Positions 52,841-63,588 are shown, counted from the stretch's first letter. The stretch: 64,000 nucleotides of DNA from Aggregatibacter sp. 2125159857 (GCF_017798005.1 NZ_CP072548.1:1935513-1999512); one strand, 5' to 3'. Numbers and translations are program-made. The notes: generated by a model from the letters alone, not told the origin.

Positions 52841-53650
52841 TTAACCAATCGGTGCATCGAAAAGTGCGGTGGATTTGGCATACGTATCTTGTTGCCATAA
52901 GGCATTACCAAGGGCGATAAGCGGCAATTCCGTTGAGAGACAATGCCAGTGATCCGGCACTGCTGTTTCAGTGTCTTCCGTTTGCAAGTAAAAAACGGCT
53001 TCCAGTTTTTCGTCATAACGATGGCAATATTGCTCAAAAAGTGCGGTCAAATTTGTCTCTGTTTGGAATAAGGTTTGATTTTGTTGCAGTTTAGATTGTA
53101 CGGCTAATCCGCCTTGTTCATCTTGATATAAGAAAATGGCCGCTGCCGGCAAGGGCTTGCCTAACACATATTCTGCGCCACGTAACAAGGCTTTTGCCAT
53201 GTTGTCTAACACCTCAATCTGTAGCGGCATAAATTGCTGTAAGTAATCCGTTGCAATTTGTTGGCGAATCGCGAAGATTTCCAAACGGAACCCCTGTTTT
53301 AATGGGGTGGCGGCATAGTCATACCAAATCTCCTCAAGCGGCAACGGCAGCTCGTTGGAAAGTGTAAAATGACATTGTTGCTCACATTCCAGCGGGGTGA
53401 GATTGTGCGGCAAAATCAGTGTTTTTTGCCAGATATGATGCGGCATGATGGCGGTAATAAATTTATAAGGCGATTTTCTGCGTGCAGGCATAGCAAGTCG
53501 GCGATTAAGGGTGGCGGGAAGCTCCAGTAAATCTAATTTTTCCAAACACTCACTATGCGGACGATTGTCCTTATCGAACCAAACCACATCAATAGCGTGA
53601 TGACGCAACCAGAGGCCGACTTGAATTGAAGGTGTACGTTTTATGAACAT
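52841..53650 (-). CDS. comA: Competence protein ComA (PilM/HofM-like)
   Basis: Cytoplasmic actin-like ATPase-fold protein of 269 residues, first gene of the competence pilus operon. Shows the PilM pattern: VGLWLRHHAIDVVWFD at the start, MPHHIWQKTLILP, and HFTLSNELPLPLEEIWYDYA. It is divergent from mrcA with 126 bases between starts, the same arrangement as in H. influenzae and E. coli (hofM-mrcA). Confidence 0.92.
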   Translation of the reverse strand: MFIKRTPSIQVGLWLRHHAIDVVWFDKDNRPHSECLEKLDLLELPATLNRRLAMPARRKSPYKFITAIMPHHIWQKTLILPHNLTPLECEQQCHFTLSNELPLPLEEIWYDYAATPLKQGFRLEIFAIRQQIATDYLQQFMPLQIEVLDNMAKALLRGAEYVLGKPLPAAAIFLYQDEQGGLAVQSKLQQNQTLFQTETNLTALFEQYCHRYDEKLEAVFYLQTEDTETAVPDHWHCLSTELPLIALGNALWQQDTYAKSTALFDAPIG

Positions 53651-53767
53651 AAATTTATCCTGATTCCCCCGATTTCCAACAGTTTTCGCTTTTTCTTTAG
53701 GCGCGTAGTCTTTATACTTATTGGCTAACTTTATTTTAATTTTCTTAACCCCCTTTAAGTAAGCGAG

Positions 53768-53793
53768 AAATTTTCGATGCGGATCGCAAAATT
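53768..53793 (-). promoter_or_regulatory. CRP-S (Sxy-dependent) like site for comA, overlapping the mrcA start
   Basis: The core TTCGA-TGCGGA-TCGCA (53773-53788) fits nine of ten bases of the competence CRP-S core TGCGA-N6-TCGCA, with T-rich and A-rich flanks. On the minus strand a -10-like TAAAGT lies at 53728-53733, about the distance for a site centred near -61. The mrcA ATG (53777-53779) is inside the site. Confidence 0.5.
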
Positions 53794-56341
53794 AATATTA
53801 AGCACCTTGTTAACCTTATTTATTCTGGGCTGTGTTGCTGTCGGCATGGTCTATGTCCAGTTCAAATCAGAGTTACCCGATGTAGAAAGTTTAAAAACGG
53901 TGGAGTTGCAACAGCCGATGCAAATTTACACCTCAGACGGTAAGTTGATTGGTGAAGTCGGTGAACAACGTCGTATTCCGGTAAAATTGGAAAATATTCC
54001 TGAAAAATTAATTCAAGCCGTATTGGCAACAGAAGATAGTCGTTTTTATGATCACCATGGGCTAGATCCGATCGGGATCGGCCGTGCGGTGATGGTGGCG
54101 ATCAGTAAAGGTGGAGCTTCCCAAGGGGCAAGTACCATCACGCAACAGTTGGCACGTAACTTCTTCTTAACACCGGAAAAAAGTTTGATTCGTAAAGCCA
54201 AAGAGGCGATTTTAGCTATTGAGATCGAAAACGCCCTGGATAAAAACGAAATTCTTGAGCTTTACTTAAATAAAATTTATCTCGGCTACCGTTCTTACGG
54301 CGTTGCGGCTGCGGCAAAAACCTATTTTGGTAAGGAATTAAATCAATTAACCTTATCTGAAATGGCTGTCATTGCCGGTTTGCCAAAAGCCCCTTCCACA
54401 ATGAACCCACTCTCCTCGCCAAAACGTGCGCTGGAGCGTCGCAATGTTGTGTTGTGGCGTATGTTGGATCAAAAATACATCACACAACAAGAATACGATG
54501 CTGCCCTAAAAGAGCCGATTGTCGCCAGCTATCATGGTGCGAAATTAGATTTTCGTGCGGATTATGTGACAGAAATGGTGCGTCAGGAAATGGTAAAACG
54601 CTTTGGTGAAGAAAATGCCTACACCAAAGGTTATCAAGTCTATACCACCGTGCTTTCTAACGACCAAGAAGTCGCGCAAAAAGCCGTGCGTGATAATTTA
54701 ATCGCTTATGATATGCGTCATGGCTACCGTGGCGGTGCGCCATTGTGGAAAAAAGGCGAAACCCCTTGGGATAACGACACCATTATTGGCTTCTTGAAAA
54801 AATTACCGAATTCTGAACCGTTTATTCCCGCCGCCGTCATCAGCGTTTCCAAATCCGGCGCAGAATTGCTGTTAGCATCTGAGGAAAAGATGACATTGCC
54901 AAGTAGCGCCATGCGTTGGACCGGACAAGCCAATCCGGTGAAAACAGGGGATCAAATTTGGATTCGTAAAAATGACAAGGGTGAATGGGTCTTAGGCCAG
55001 ATTCCGCAAGCTAACTCCGCGTTAGTGTCATTAAACAGTGACAACGGTGCCATTGAAGCCATTGTGGGCGGTTTTAGTTTTGAACAAAGTAAATTTAACC
55101 GTGCAACACAATCTTTGGTACAAGTGGGCTCTTCCATTAAACCGTTTATTTATGCTGCTGCCTTAGAAAAAGGCTTAACCCTATCCAGTGTGTTGCAAGA
55201 TACGCCGATTGTATTAAAAAAACCGGGACAAAAAGAATGGCGCCCGAAAAATTCCCCGGATCGTTATGATGGCCCGTTACGTTTACGAGTAGGATTGGGG
55301 CAATCTAAAAACATGATTGCGATCCGTGCCATGCAAATGACCGGCGTTGATTTCGTGGCGGATTTCTTACAACGTTTCGGTTTCAAACGGGATCAATATT
55401 TTGCCAGTGAAGCCCTTGCATTAGGTGCGGCCTCCTTTACACCACTTGAAATGGCTCGCGGTTATGCGGTGTTCGATAATGGCGGTTATTTAATCGATCC
55501 TTATATTATCAATAAAATCTTAGATAACACCGGCAAGGAAATTTTTGTGGCGAATCCGAAATTAGCTTGCCCAACTTGTGATGACGTACCGGTGATTTAT
55601 GGTGAAACAGAAAAGCTAGATGGCTTTAAAAATACGGATTTGACGGTTGCGGATAATTTAAAACGCAGTGATGAGGCGACCAACGGAGAAGAAGAAATCG
55701 AGCAAGGGGAAAATGTGCCGGATATTCCGGAATTACAACCGCGTGCTGATGCAATAAAAGAAGAGAATTTGAATTTTATGGCAGACGCGAAAACAAGCTC
55801 ATCCGCCACACAATATGCTCCACGGGTTATTAGCGGTGAATTAGCCTTCTTAATTCGCAGCGCATTAAATACCGCTATCTATGGTGAACAAGGATTGGGT
55901 TGGAAAGGCACCAGTTGGCGGATGGCAAACGAAATTAAACGTAAAGACATTGGCGGTAAAACCGGAACGACCAATAACTCCAAGGTCGCATGGTATGCCG
56001 GTTTTGGTGCGAATTTAACCACTGCCGTGTATATTGGTTTCGATGATAATAAATTTAATTTAGGCCGTGGCGAAGCCGGTGCGAAAAGTGCGATGCCGGC
56101 ATGGATAAGTTATATGAAGGCTATTTTGAAAGATACACCTGAGCGTAATTTACCGACACCGGCAAATATTGTGGAAAAACGCATTGATGTGCGTTCTGGT
56201 TTGCTAGCCAACGGTGGGCGTGTGGAATATTTTATTAAAGGCACCGAACCAACCCGTGTTTATGTTGAAGAGCGTGGCTATTATGTACCAAGTGAGTTAT
56301 TAAACAATCCTGCCGGTGGTCAACCGGAAGAATTATTCTAG
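53777..56341 (+). CDS. mrcA: Penicillin-binding protein 1A
   Basis: Bifunctional peptidoglycan synthase in the inner membrane (also called ponA). 854 residues. Membrane anchor at about 7-29; glycosyltransferase GT51 domain about 50-230 with catalytic Glu86 in ATEDSRFYDHHG; an OB-type insert; transpeptidase domain with Ser452 in SSIKP and Lys728 in KTGTTNN. A charged linker at about 620-660 (EEEIEQGE) is a variable insert. It is divergent from comA, and a possible CRP-S site overlaps its start codon. Confidence 0.97.
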   Translation: MRIAKLILSTLLTLFILGCVAVGMVYVQFKSELPDVESLKTVELQQPMQIYTSDGKLIGEVGEQRRIPVKLENIPEKLIQAVLATEDSRFYDHHGLDPIGIGRAVMVAISKGGASQGASTITQQLARNFFLTPEKSLIRKAKEAILAIEIENALDKNEILELYLNKIYLGYRSYGVAAAAKTYFGKELNQLTLSEMAVIAGLPKAPSTMNPLSSPKRALERRNVVLWRMLDQKYITQQEYDAALKEPIVASYHGAKLDFRADYVTEMVRQEMVKRFGEENAYTKGYQVYTTVLSNDQEVAQKAVRDNLIAYDMRHGYRGGAPLWKKGETPWDNDTIIGFLKKLPNSEPFIPAAVISVSKSGAELLLASEEKMTLPSSAMRWTGQANPVKTGDQIWIRKNDKGEWVLGQIPQANSALVSLNSDNGAIEAIVGGFSFEQSKFNRATQSLVQVGSSIKPFIYAAALEKGLTLSSVLQDTPIVLKKPGQKEWRPKNSPDRYDGPLRLRVGLGQSKNMIAIRAMQMTGVDFVADFLQRFGFKRDQYFASEALALGAASFTPLEMARGYAVFDNGGYLIDPYIINKILDNTGKEIFVANPKLACPTCDDVPVIYGETEKLDGFKNTDLTVADNLKRSDEATNGEEEIEQGENVPDIPELQPRADAIKEENLNFMADAKTSSSATQYAPRVISGELAFLIRSALNTAIYGEQGLGWKGTSWRMANEIKRKDIGGKTGTTNNSKVAWYAGFGANLTTAVYIGFDDNKFNLGRGEAGAKSAMPAWISYMKAILKDTPERNLPTPANIVEKRIDVRSGLLANGGRVEYFIKGTEPTRVYVEERGYYVPSELLNNPAGGQPEELF

Positions 56342-56440
56342 TGTATTATAGGAGGCCCGACAGCTGTTGGGCTTCTTTTTTCTGCACAAAAGTGCGGTGG
56401 TTTTTTACAACGTTTTTTGAAACGGTTATAAGTAGGATTT

Positions 56441-57286
56441 ATGCTAAGTTATCGCCATAGTTTTCATGCCGGCAACCATGCGGATGTGTTAAAGCATATC
56501 GTGTTAATGCTGATTATCGAAAGCCTACAGCAAAAAGAAAAAGGTTTTTATTATTTAGATACCCATGCAGGCGCAGGGCGTTATCGTCTGTTTAGCCAAG
56601 AGGCGGAGAAAACGGCAGAATATGTGGACGGCATTGGGCGTTTGTGGGAGCAAGAGGATTTACCGCCGGAAGTGGCGCGCTATGTGGCACTGATTAAAAA
56701 ACTCAACTATGGCGGGAAAGAATTGCGCTATTACGCCGGTTCCCCGTTATTAGCTGCCAATTTATTGCGCCCACAGGATCGCGCATTAATGATGGAATTG
56801 CACCCAAGCGAATTTCCGTTATTACGCAATAATTTCAAAGAATTTGAAAATGTGACGGTGAAAATCGGCGATGGCTTTCAGCAAGTCAAAGCCACATTAC
56901 CGCCCAAAGAGCGTCGTGGCTTGGTGCTAATTGACCCACCTTATGAACTGAAAGAAGACTATGATTTGGTGGTGAAAGCCATTGAAGAAGGCTACAAACG
57001 TTTTGCGACCGGTGTGTATGCCATTTGGTATCCGGTGGTGCTACGTCAGCAAACAAAATGCATCATTAAAGGCTTGGAAGCTTCGGGCATTCGTAAAATT
57101 TTGCAAATTGAATTGGCGGTGCGCCCAGATTCAGATCAACGTGGTATGACGGCGAGCGGCATGATTGTGGTGAATCCGCCATGGACGTTGGAACAACAGA
57201 TGAAATCCATTTTGCCGTATTTAACCACCGCACTTGTGCCACAAGGTACCGGCAATTGGTCGGTGAATTGGATTACGCCGGAGTAA
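56441..57286 (+). CDS. rlmJ: 23S rRNA (adenine2030-N6)-methyltransferase RlmJ
   Basis: Methylates A2030 of 23S rRNA. 281 residues (280 in E. coli). The family N-terminus MLSYRHSFHAGNHADVLKH and the catalytic DPPY (LIDPPYELKEDY) are present, with LDTHAGAGRY as SAM motif. It precedes gor, the same pairing as in E. coli. An uptake signal (56390) lies just upstream. Confidence 0.95.
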   Translation: MLSYRHSFHAGNHADVLKHIVLMLIIESLQQKEKGFYYLDTHAGAGRYRLFSQEAEKTAEYVDGIGRLWEQEDLPPEVARYVALIKKLNYGGKELRYYAGSPLLAANLLRPQDRALMMELHPSEFPLLRNNFKEFENVTVKIGDGFQQVKATLPPKERRGLVLIDPPYELKEDYDLVVKAIEEGYKRFATGVYAIWYPVVLRQQTKCIIKGLEASGIRKILQIELAVRPDSDQRGMTASGMIVVNPPWTLEQQMKSILPYLTTALVPQGTGNWSVNWITPE

Positions 57287-57394
57287 TTTCGTTGACAGAG
57301 ATAATACCGATTAGACCGATTTATTTATTCAGTTTGCATGAAAAACGCAGTTTATTAGAGAATATGGCGTAATTTTATTTATTAAGGACAGACT

Positions 57395-58765
57395 ATGACA
57401 AAACATTATGACTATATTGCCATCGGTGGTGGCAGTGGCGGTATCGCTTCCGTTAACCGTGCAGCAAGTTATGGCAAAAAATGTGCCATTATTGAAGCAA
57501 AACATTTAGGTGGAACCTGTGTTAACGTGGGCTGCGTGCCGAAAAAAGTGATGTTCTATGGCGCACAAATTGCGGAAGCCATCCATCATTATGCACCGGA
57601 TTACGGTTTTGATGTGGGTGTGAAAAAATTTGATTTCGCTAAGTTGGTGGAAAGCCGTCAAGCCTATATTTCCCGTATTCATACTTCATATGATAACGTA
57701 TTGGCAAAAAATAACGTGGAGGTGATTCGTGGTTTTGCCAAATTTGTGAATAAAAATACCCTTGAAGTGACTTTCGGCGATGGTTCCACCGAGCAAGTGA
57801 CTGCAGATCATATCTTGATTGCTACAGGCGGACGCCCAAGTATTCCAGCAATAAAAGGCGCGGAATACGGTATTGATTCTAATGGCGTTTTTGCGTTAAC
57901 CGAACTGCCTAAACGCACAGCCGTTGTCGGCGCAGGTTATATTGCCGTGGAGTTGGCAGGCGTCTTGAACAGCCTTGGTGTGGAAACCCATTTATTTGTG
58001 CGTAAACACGCGCCGTTGCGTAATTTTGATCCAATGATGGTGGAAACCTTGGTGGAATCTATGCAACAAGACGGCATTACGCTGCACACCCATGCCATTC
58101 CAAAAGAGGTGGTGAAAAATGCAGACGGTTCAGTAACGCTTCACCTTGAAGACGGTCGTGAGCAAACCGTAGATTGCCTGATTTGGGCGATAGGACGTGA
58201 GCCGACGACTGATAAAATTAATTTACAAGCCGCCGGCGTAGAAGCGAATGCGCGTGGTTTCATCAAGGTGGATAAATACCAAAACACCAATGTGCCGGGG
58301 ATTTATGCGGTAGGCGATATTATTGAAGGCGGCATTGAACTCACGCCGGTGGCAGTTGCAGCCGGACGTCGTTTATCCGAACGCCTGTTTAACAATAAAC
58401 CAAACGAACATTTAGACTATAATTTAGTGCCGTCCGTGGTGTTCAGTCATCCGCCAATTGGCACTGTCGGATTAACCGAACCACAAGCCATTGAACAATA
58501 TGGTGCGGAAAATGTGAAAGTGTATAAGTCTTCCTTTACCTCTATGTATACGGCTGTCACCCAGCATCGTCAACCTTGCCGTATGAAATTGGTATGCGTT
58601 GGTAAAGAGGAAAAAATTGTGGGCTTACATGGTATCGGTTTTGGCGTGGACGAAATGATCCAAGGTTTTGCTGTTGCTATTAAAATGGGCGCGACAAAAG
58701 CAGATTTTGACAACACAGTGGCTATTCACCCGACCGGTTCGGAAGAATTCGTGACCATGCGTTAA
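57395..58765 (+). CDS. gor: Glutathione reductase
   Basis: Reduces glutathione disulfide with NADPH; FAD flavoprotein dimer. 456 residues. FAD motif [10 protein letters not shown] (9-18), redox disulfide Cys42-Cys47 in [18 protein letters not shown]-binding [13 protein letters not shown], and the C-terminal catalytic His445-Glu450 (HPTGSEE). [14 protein letters not shown] after the NADPH motif carries the arginine typical of glutathione reductase. It supports the glutathione-dependent glyoxalases in the window. Confidence 0.97.
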   Translation: MTKHYDYIAIGGGSGGIASVNRAASYGKKCAIIEAKHLGGTCVNVGCVPKKVMFYGAQIAEAIHHYAPDYGFDVGVKKFDFAKLVESRQAYISRIHTSYDNVLAKNNVEVIRGFAKFVNKNTLEVTFGDGSTEQVTADHILIATGGRPSIPAIKGAEYGIDSNGVFALTELPKRTAVVGAGYIAVELAGVLNSLGVETHLFVRKHAPLRNFDPMMVETLVESMQQDGITLHTHAIPKEVVKNADGSVTLHLEDGREQTVDCLIWAIGREPTTDKINLQAAGVEANARGFIKVDKYQNTNVPGIYAVGDIIEGGIELTPVAVAAGRRLSERLFNNKPNEHLDYNLVPSVVFSHPPIGTVGLTEPQAIEQYGAENVKVYKSSFTSMYTAVTQHRQPCRMKLVCVGKEEKIVGLHGIGFGVDEMIQGFAVAIKMGATKADFDNTVAIHPTGSEEFVTMR

Positions 58766-58786
58766 TACTTTGTGAACAATCACTTC

Positions 58787-58818
58787 GGGCCTGAACATCA
58801 TCAGGCCCTTTGTTTTTC
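58787..58818 (+). terminator. Terminator of gor
   Basis: GGGCCTGA (58787-58794) pairs with TCAGGCCC (58801-58808), loop of 6, followed by TTTGTTTTT. The rest of the 370-base gap before dusB holds an uptake signal at 58838 and the dusB-fis promoter at 59048, with no gene seen. Confidence 0.8.
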
Positions 58819-59047
58819 GAAAATAATAAGAAAAACGACCGCACTTTGTATAGTGTCAACACATACTAAACGCCATAGCGACGATCATCAGACCACTGCG
58901 ATTTTTCACCGATTTCCGCCCCTTTTAAAACAACTTTTTCGGCAGATTTTTTGATTCACAATGACTTATCTCACTTTCACGTCTTCCCACCTCATTGCTA
59001 ATTTCACCGGATGATCAAAAAAATCTATTTTGTATAAAAATTACCCT

Positions 59048-59075
59048 TTGCAAATGTTCGAAAAGTGCGTATGAT
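59048..59075 (+). promoter_or_regulatory. Promoter of dusB-fis with GC-rich discriminator
   Basis: -35 TTGCAA (59048-59053) and -10 TATGAT (59070-59075), spacer 16, followed directly by AGCGCACC, a GC-rich discriminator of the kind that makes the E. coli fis promoter sensitive to ppGpp and growth rate. A small hairpin CGGTT-GGC-AACCG lies in the leader. Confidence 0.65.
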
Positions 59076-59135
59076 AGCGCACCTTGTCGGTTGGCAACCG
59101 AGCTTGGTCAAGTCGTTGGAAATTTGGGAGTCATA

Positions 59136-60098
59136 ATGCGGATTGGTCATTATCAATTAAAAAATCGCATTTTATTGGCGCCCATGGCCGGCATTACTGA
59201 TCAACCTTTTCGTCGAATTTGTGCTACATACGGCGCAGGTTTGACCTTCTCAGAAATGATGTCAACCAACCCGCAGGTATGGCACACCGAGAAATCGAAA
59301 TTGCGTCTGGCTCATCACCAAGACGCCGGTATAAACGCCGTACAAATTGCGGGTTCCGATCCCGATGAAATGGCACAAGCCGCTCAAGTTAATGTGGAAT
59401 ACGGCGCTCAAATTATTGATATTAATATGGGCTGTCCGGCAAAGAAGGTGAATCGTAAAATGGCGGGCTCCGCACTTTTACAATATCCCCAACTTGTTCG
59501 ACAAATTCTTGAGTCTGTGGTGAAGTCTGTTGAGGTTCCGGTAACCTTAAAAATTCGCACTGGTTGGGATTTGGAAAATCGAAATTGTGTAGAAATCGCC
59601 AAAATCGCGGAACAAAGTGGTATTCAAGCGTTAACCATTCATGGTCGTACCCGCGCCTGCAAATTTGAAGGCGAGGCGGAATATGAACATATTCGATTGG
59701 TGAAACAGCAAGTTTCCATTCCAGTGATTGCTAATGGTGATATTACTTCTGCCCAAAAAGCCAAAGCGGTACTCGATGATACGGGTGCGGATGGCATTAT
59801 GATCGGACGTGGTGCATTAGGCCGACCTTGGTTGTTTCAATCTGTGGTCGGACTGGTGGAACATGATTCGATTATTCAGGCGCCAAGCTTAGAAGAAAAA
59901 TGTCGTGTAATTTTACAGCATATCCGTGAATTGCATCGCTTTTACGGAGAAGAAAAAGGCTACCGAATTGCACGCAAGCATATTGCTTGGTATTTACAGG
60001 ACATTCAACCCGATTCTGTTTTTAAACAAGATTTTAATGCGCTCACCTCTGCTTCGGCACAATTGTCCGCATTAGAGCGATTTTTTAGTTTAATTTGA
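59136..60098 (+). CDS. dusB: tRNA-dihydrouridine synthase B
   Basis: Flavoenzyme reducing uridine to dihydrouridine at position 17 of tRNAs. 320 residues. The N-terminus [18 protein letters not shown], the catalytic Cys100 in NMGCPAKKV, and [15 protein letters not shown] are typical. The frame is open from 58995, but the ATG at 59136 follows GGGAG and matches the family start. fis follows after 20 bases, the standard dusB-fis operon. Confidence 0.96.
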   Translation: MRIGHYQLKNRILLAPMAGITDQPFRRICATYGAGLTFSEMMSTNPQVWHTEKSKLRLAHHQDAGINAVQIAGSDPDEMAQAAQVNVEYGAQIIDINMGCPAKKVNRKMAGSALLQYPQLVRQILESVVKSVEVPVTLKIRTGWDLENRNCVEIAKIAEQSGIQALTIHGRTRACKFEGEAEYEHIRLVKQQVSIPVIANGDITSAQKAKAVLDDTGADGIMIGRGALGRPWLFQSVVGLVEHDSIIQAPSLEEKCRVILQHIRELHRFYGEEKGYRIARKHIAWYLQDIQPDSVFKQDFNALTSASAQLSALERFFSLI

Positions 60099-60118
60099 TT
60101 TAATTAATGGATAGAAAA

Positions 60119-60415
60119 ATGCTAGAACAACGTAATCCGGCAGAAGCATTAACTGTTTCAGTGCTGAATTCTCAATCTCAAGTCACTAACAAACCATTGC
60201 GCGACTCTGTAAAACAAGCGTTAAGAAATTATTTATCCCAATTGGACGGTCAAGATGTGAATGATCTGTATGAATTGGTACTGGCAGAAGTCGAACACCC
60301 AATGTTAGATATGATTATGCAATATACTCGCGGCAATCAAACTCGTGCTGCAACTATGCTCGGTATTAACCGCGGCACTTTGCGTAAAAAATTAAAAAAA
60401 TACGGTATGGGTTAG
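60119..60415 (+). CDS. fis: DNA-binding protein Fis
   Basis: Nucleoid protein and activator of rRNA transcription in fast growth. 98 residues from the ATG at 60119, the exact length of E. coli Fis; an in-frame ATG at 60107 would add four residues and cannot be excluded. The C-terminal helix-turn-helix ([20 protein letters not shown]) and the tail KKLKKYGMG are almost identical to E. coli; the beta-hairpin arm is about 10-26. Confidence 0.97.
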
Positions 60416-60436
60416 TTTTTAACTGATTTTGATCGT

Positions 60437-60466
60437 AGCCCTTGTCCCTGTGACAAGGGCTTTTTG
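60437..60466 (+). terminator. Terminator of fis
   Basis: AGCCCTTGTC (60437-60446) pairs with GACAAGGGCT (60452-60461), loop of 5, followed by TTTTTG. It lies 21 bases after the stop codon. Confidence 0.9.
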
Positions 60467-60561
60467 TTTATTCAGTAGTTTATTGTGGTCATAACCAATC
60501 CAAAAACCATTTGACTGTATTAAACTCCACATTCACGCTTTTAAAGCCTTATCACCGCCTA

Positions 60562-61101
60562 CTAAAACGACTCCGTAAGAAAGATCTCCTTTAAACATTG
60601 AAAAAGTTCACGATACGCTTTGGCAGGTTTATTTTGCTCTCTTTCTTTTTTGGCTGAACGAATAAGATTGCGTAATTGTTGTCGGTCGGCTTGTGGATAG
60701 TCATTAAGTAGGCGAGTTAATGCCGTGTCGCCTTGTTCGATGAGTTCATCACGCAATAATTCTAGTTTGTGTAGGACTATCTGCTGTTGTAAGTGTTTAT
60801 TTTCAATCTTATCAAGTGCCTCTTGAATAGGTTCAACGTCTGTACTTCGCAATAATTTACCAATATATTGTAACTGGCGACGACGTGCTTCTTTTTGCAA
60901 ACGCTGAGCAAGAAAAATCACCTCTTGTAAGTTATCATCAAGTGGAATTTTGTCTAATTTTGCCGGGGTTAACTCAACCAATTTTTCACCGAGTTTTTTT
61001 AATGCTTCGGCATCACGTTTTATTTCACTTTTACTAACCCAAATAATCTCTTCTTGTTCTTCATTTTGCCATTCAAAATCATCTTGTTTGCGTTTTGCCA
61101 T
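60562..61101 (-). CDS. darP: Ribosome biogenesis factor DarP (YjgA, DUF615)
   Basis: Small acidic-basic helical protein associated with 50S precursors; in E. coli it helps late assembly of the peptidyl transferase centre. 179 residues. Family landmarks are [20 protein letters not shown] near the start, [16 protein letters not shown], and [13 protein letters not shown] in the middle. It is convergent with fis and lies downstream of yidC on the same strand, separated by the yidC terminator. Confidence 0.92.
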   Translation of the reverse strand: MAKRKQDDFEWQNEEQEEIIWVSKSEIKRDAEALKKLGEKLVELTPAKLDKIPLDDNLQEVIFLAQRLQKEARRRQLQYIGKLLRSTDVEPIQEALDKIENKHLQQQIVLHKLELLRDELIEQGDTALTRLLNDYPQADRQQLRNLIRSAKKEREQNKPAKAYRELFQCLKEIFLTESF

Positions 61102-61143
61102 GTGTTATCTCCGATTCTGTGTCGTTCTTTTGGGAAGTAAGAT

Positions 61144-61175
61144 AAAAAGAGGACTGGTTTCTTAGAAACCAGTCC
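61144..61175 (-). terminator. Terminator of yidC
   Basis: An 11-base stem GGACTGGTTTC (61151-61161) with GAAACCAGTCC (61165-61175), loop of 3; on the minus strand it is followed by TCTTTTTATC. It separates the rpmH-yidC operon from darP. Confidence 0.8.
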
Positions 61176-61208
61176 CGATGTTACTTACTTTCATTGAAAG
61201 CGTAAGGT

Positions 61209-62840
61209 TTATTTTTTATGACGGGTATGTAACCCTTTTTTCTCTAAACCACGATAAATCAGCTGTTGTTGGATAATCGTGATGAGGTTAGACACTAACC
61301 AGTAAAGTACCAAACCTGCCGGGAACCAGAGGAAGAATACCATAAACATTAATGGCATGAAGTTCATGATTTTTTGTTGCATTGAGTCAGCCGCCGCTGT
61401 CGGTGACATTTTTTGCAACAAGAACATGGATGCGCCCATTAAGATTGGTAGGATGTAATACGGATCTTGTGCAGACAAGTCTTGAATCCAGCCAAAGAAT
61501 GGCGCATGGCGTAGTTCAACCGCTTCCATAAACGTCCAGTATAAAGCGATGAAAATCGGCATTTGTAACAATAACGGGAAGCAACCGCCTAATGGATTCA
61601 CTTTTTCGTCTCGATACAATTTCATCATTTCTTCGCTCATACGTTGACGATCATCACCGAAACGTTCGCGCATTTCTTGCAATTTCGGTTGTAACATACG
61701 CATTTTGGCCATAGACGTGTATTGCGCTTTCGTAAGCGGATATAAAATGGCTTTCACGATTAATGTAATACAGATGATGGCAACGCCCCAGTTATGGACT
61801 AATTGCTGAATAAACGTAAGTAACCAGAAAAGCGGTTTTGCAATGAACCATGCCCAACCATAGTCCACGGTTAAATCTAAATGATCGGCCACTTTTGCCA
61901 TTTCATTTTGTAATTTTGGACCTGTCCATAATTTGCTGGTTAAGGTTTCAGTGCTGTGTGGTTGAATCACTACCGCCGGACTACGATAACCAATTGAGCC
62001 GACATTATTAGCTTTATCAGTTCGGGTATAAAGCTGATTATCTACATCTTGATTTGGGATCCAAGCAGAAACAAAGTAATGCTGTAATACCGCAACCCAA
62101 CCAGCTTTTGTTTGAATAGAGAGATCGGCATTTTCCATATCGCTGAAACTGTATTTTTTGTAGTTAGTTTCAGAAGAAGAATAAGCACCACCGGTGTAGG
62201 TTGGCATCGCGATGCTATCGGAACTGTCCACTAAACGATGCTTTAATTGAGCATAAGGTTCAACTTCAATTGCCGCATCACTTTGGTTATTAATTTCATA
62301 ATTAACCGCAACCGCATATTCACCACGTTTCAACACAAAAATTTTGCGATAGGTTACCCCGTTACGCTCATAGGTAAAAGGAACCGCCAATTCATTTTGT
62401 CCTTCTGCCAATTTAAAGGTATCGCCTTCCACTTGGTATAAGGCACGTTCAGCTTTGGTATCAATGCCGTCTTTACCAATTAACCCACTTTGCGCAACAT
62501 ACTGGTGTTCCGGTGTATTTTGTAATAATACGAATGGCGTATTAGAATTCAATTCGGCATCGTATTTTAATAATTCTGAACGGATAACATCACCACCAGC
62601 TGTATTGATTTGCAAGCGGAATACATCATTTTCTAAGGTGATAATACGACCGTTGGTTGACGTTTCGTTTGTTGCTGCAACGGCATTTAAATTTGCTGAA
62701 GAGGGAACATCAGAAACGGCATTTTTTACTTGCTCGGTAACCGTTGGTTTTGGCGTGTGATAATCAAGTTGCCATTGCTGATAAACAACAAAAGACATAA
62801 AGAGTAGTGCGATGACTAGCAGGCTTCGTCTTGAATCCAT
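61209..62840 (-). CDS. yidC: Membrane protein insertase YidC
   Basis: Inserts and folds inner-membrane proteins alone or with SecYEG. 543 residues: first membrane segment at about 5-22, a large periplasmic domain (about 55-345), then the Oxa1-type insertase core with [20 protein letters not shown], the conserved arginine-bearing [12 protein letters not shown] region, and [20 protein letters not shown]. The basic tail [14 protein letters not shown] may contact the ribosome. Its ATG overlaps the yidD stop by one base (TAATG). Confidence 0.97.
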   Translation of the reverse strand: MDSRRSLLVIALLFMSFVVYQQWQLDYHTPKPTVTEQVKNAVSDVPSSANLNAVAATNETSTNGRIITLENDVFRLQINTAGGDVIRSELLKYDAELNSNTPFVLLQNTPEHQYVAQSGLIGKDGIDTKAERALYQVEGDTFKLAEGQNELAVPFTYERNGVTYRKIFVLKRGEYAVAVNYEINNQSDAAIEVEPYAQLKHRLVDSSDSIAMPTYTGGAYSSSETNYKKYSFSDMENADLSIQTKAGWVAVLQHYFVSAWIPNQDVDNQLYTRTDKANNVGSIGYRSPAVVIQPHSTETLTSKLWTGPKLQNEMAKVADHLDLTVDYGWAWFIAKPLFWLLTFIQQLVHNWGVAIICITLIVKAILYPLTKAQYTSMAKMRMLQPKLQEMRERFGDDRQRMSEEMMKLYRDEKVNPLGGCFPLLLQMPIFIALYWTFMEAVELRHAPFFGWIQDLSAQDPYYILPILMGASMFLLQKMSPTAAADSMQQKIMNFMPLMFMVFFLWFPAGLVLYWLVSNLITIIQQQLIYRGLEKKGLHTRHKK

Positions 62841-63103
62841 TATTTATTCTCTGTTTTGTTATTATTGATCTTTGGTGGAACAGGATCGTATCCACCCGCG
62901 TGTAAGGGATGACATTTTAATATACGTTTTATCGTAAGCCAACCTCCTTTTACCATGCCATGGTTTTTTAACGCCTCAATGCCATAGCAGGAACAAGTGG
63001 GAGTGAAACGGCAGCGAGGGCCGATTAATGGGCTGATAACAACTTGATAGAACCGAATGAATCCGATCAGGATTTTTGCGCCAAACGAATGTGTCGTTGC
63101 CAT
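62840..63103 (-). CDS. yidD: Membrane protein insertion efficiency factor YidD
   Basis: Small membrane-associated protein of 87 residues that helps YidC. The family signature [19 protein letters not shown] and the later [16 protein letters not shown] contain the conserved cysteines. An N-terminal amphipathic helix ([14 protein letters not shown]) would bind the membrane. It overlaps rnpA by 37 bases in another frame and yidC by one base, the usual compact arrangement. Confidence 0.96.
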   Translation of the reverse strand: MATTHSFGAKILIGFIRFYQVVISPLIGPRCRFTPTCSCYGIEALKNHGMVKGGWLTIKRILKCHPLHAGGYDPVPPKINNNKTENK

Positions 63104-63426
63104 AATTTATCCAGTATTTGCCATAAAGTGCGGTTGTCTAAACGACCAATTCCTTGTTTAGCGACAACAACAAAATCATAAGACGGTAAACGGTGTTGGC
63201 TCAAACGAAAGGATTCACGGCATAAACGCTTAATACGATTACGATCATGGGCACGTTTGAGGTGTTTTTTTGCCACAGTTAAACCTAAGCGTGGGTGCTC
63301 AAGGTGATTTTGGCGAGCAAGAATGGTGATTTCAGGTGAACTAGCGCGAAACGGCTGTTGGAAGACGTATTTAAAATGTTCGGGAGTTAACAAACGTAAC
63401 TCCCTAGGAAAGTTTAGCTTAACCAC
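63067..63426 (-). CDS. rnpA: Ribonuclease P protein component
   Basis: Protein subunit of RNase P, which trims the 5' end of tRNA precursors. 119 residues. The RNR signature is [13 protein letters not shown], and [14 protein letters not shown] precedes it. The start codon is GTG (63424-63426, GTG-GTT-AAG), the same unusual start as E. coli rnpA. It follows rpmH after 12 bases. Confidence 0.96.
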   Translation of the reverse strand: MVKLNFPRELRLLTPEHFKYVFQQPFRASSPEITILARQNHLEHPRLGLTVAKKHLKRAHDRNRIKRLCRESFRLSQHRLPSYDFVVVAKQGIGRLDNRTLWQILDKLWQRHIRLAQKS

Positions 63427-63438
63427 ATTGATATGCGA

Positions 63439-63588
<150 letters not shown>

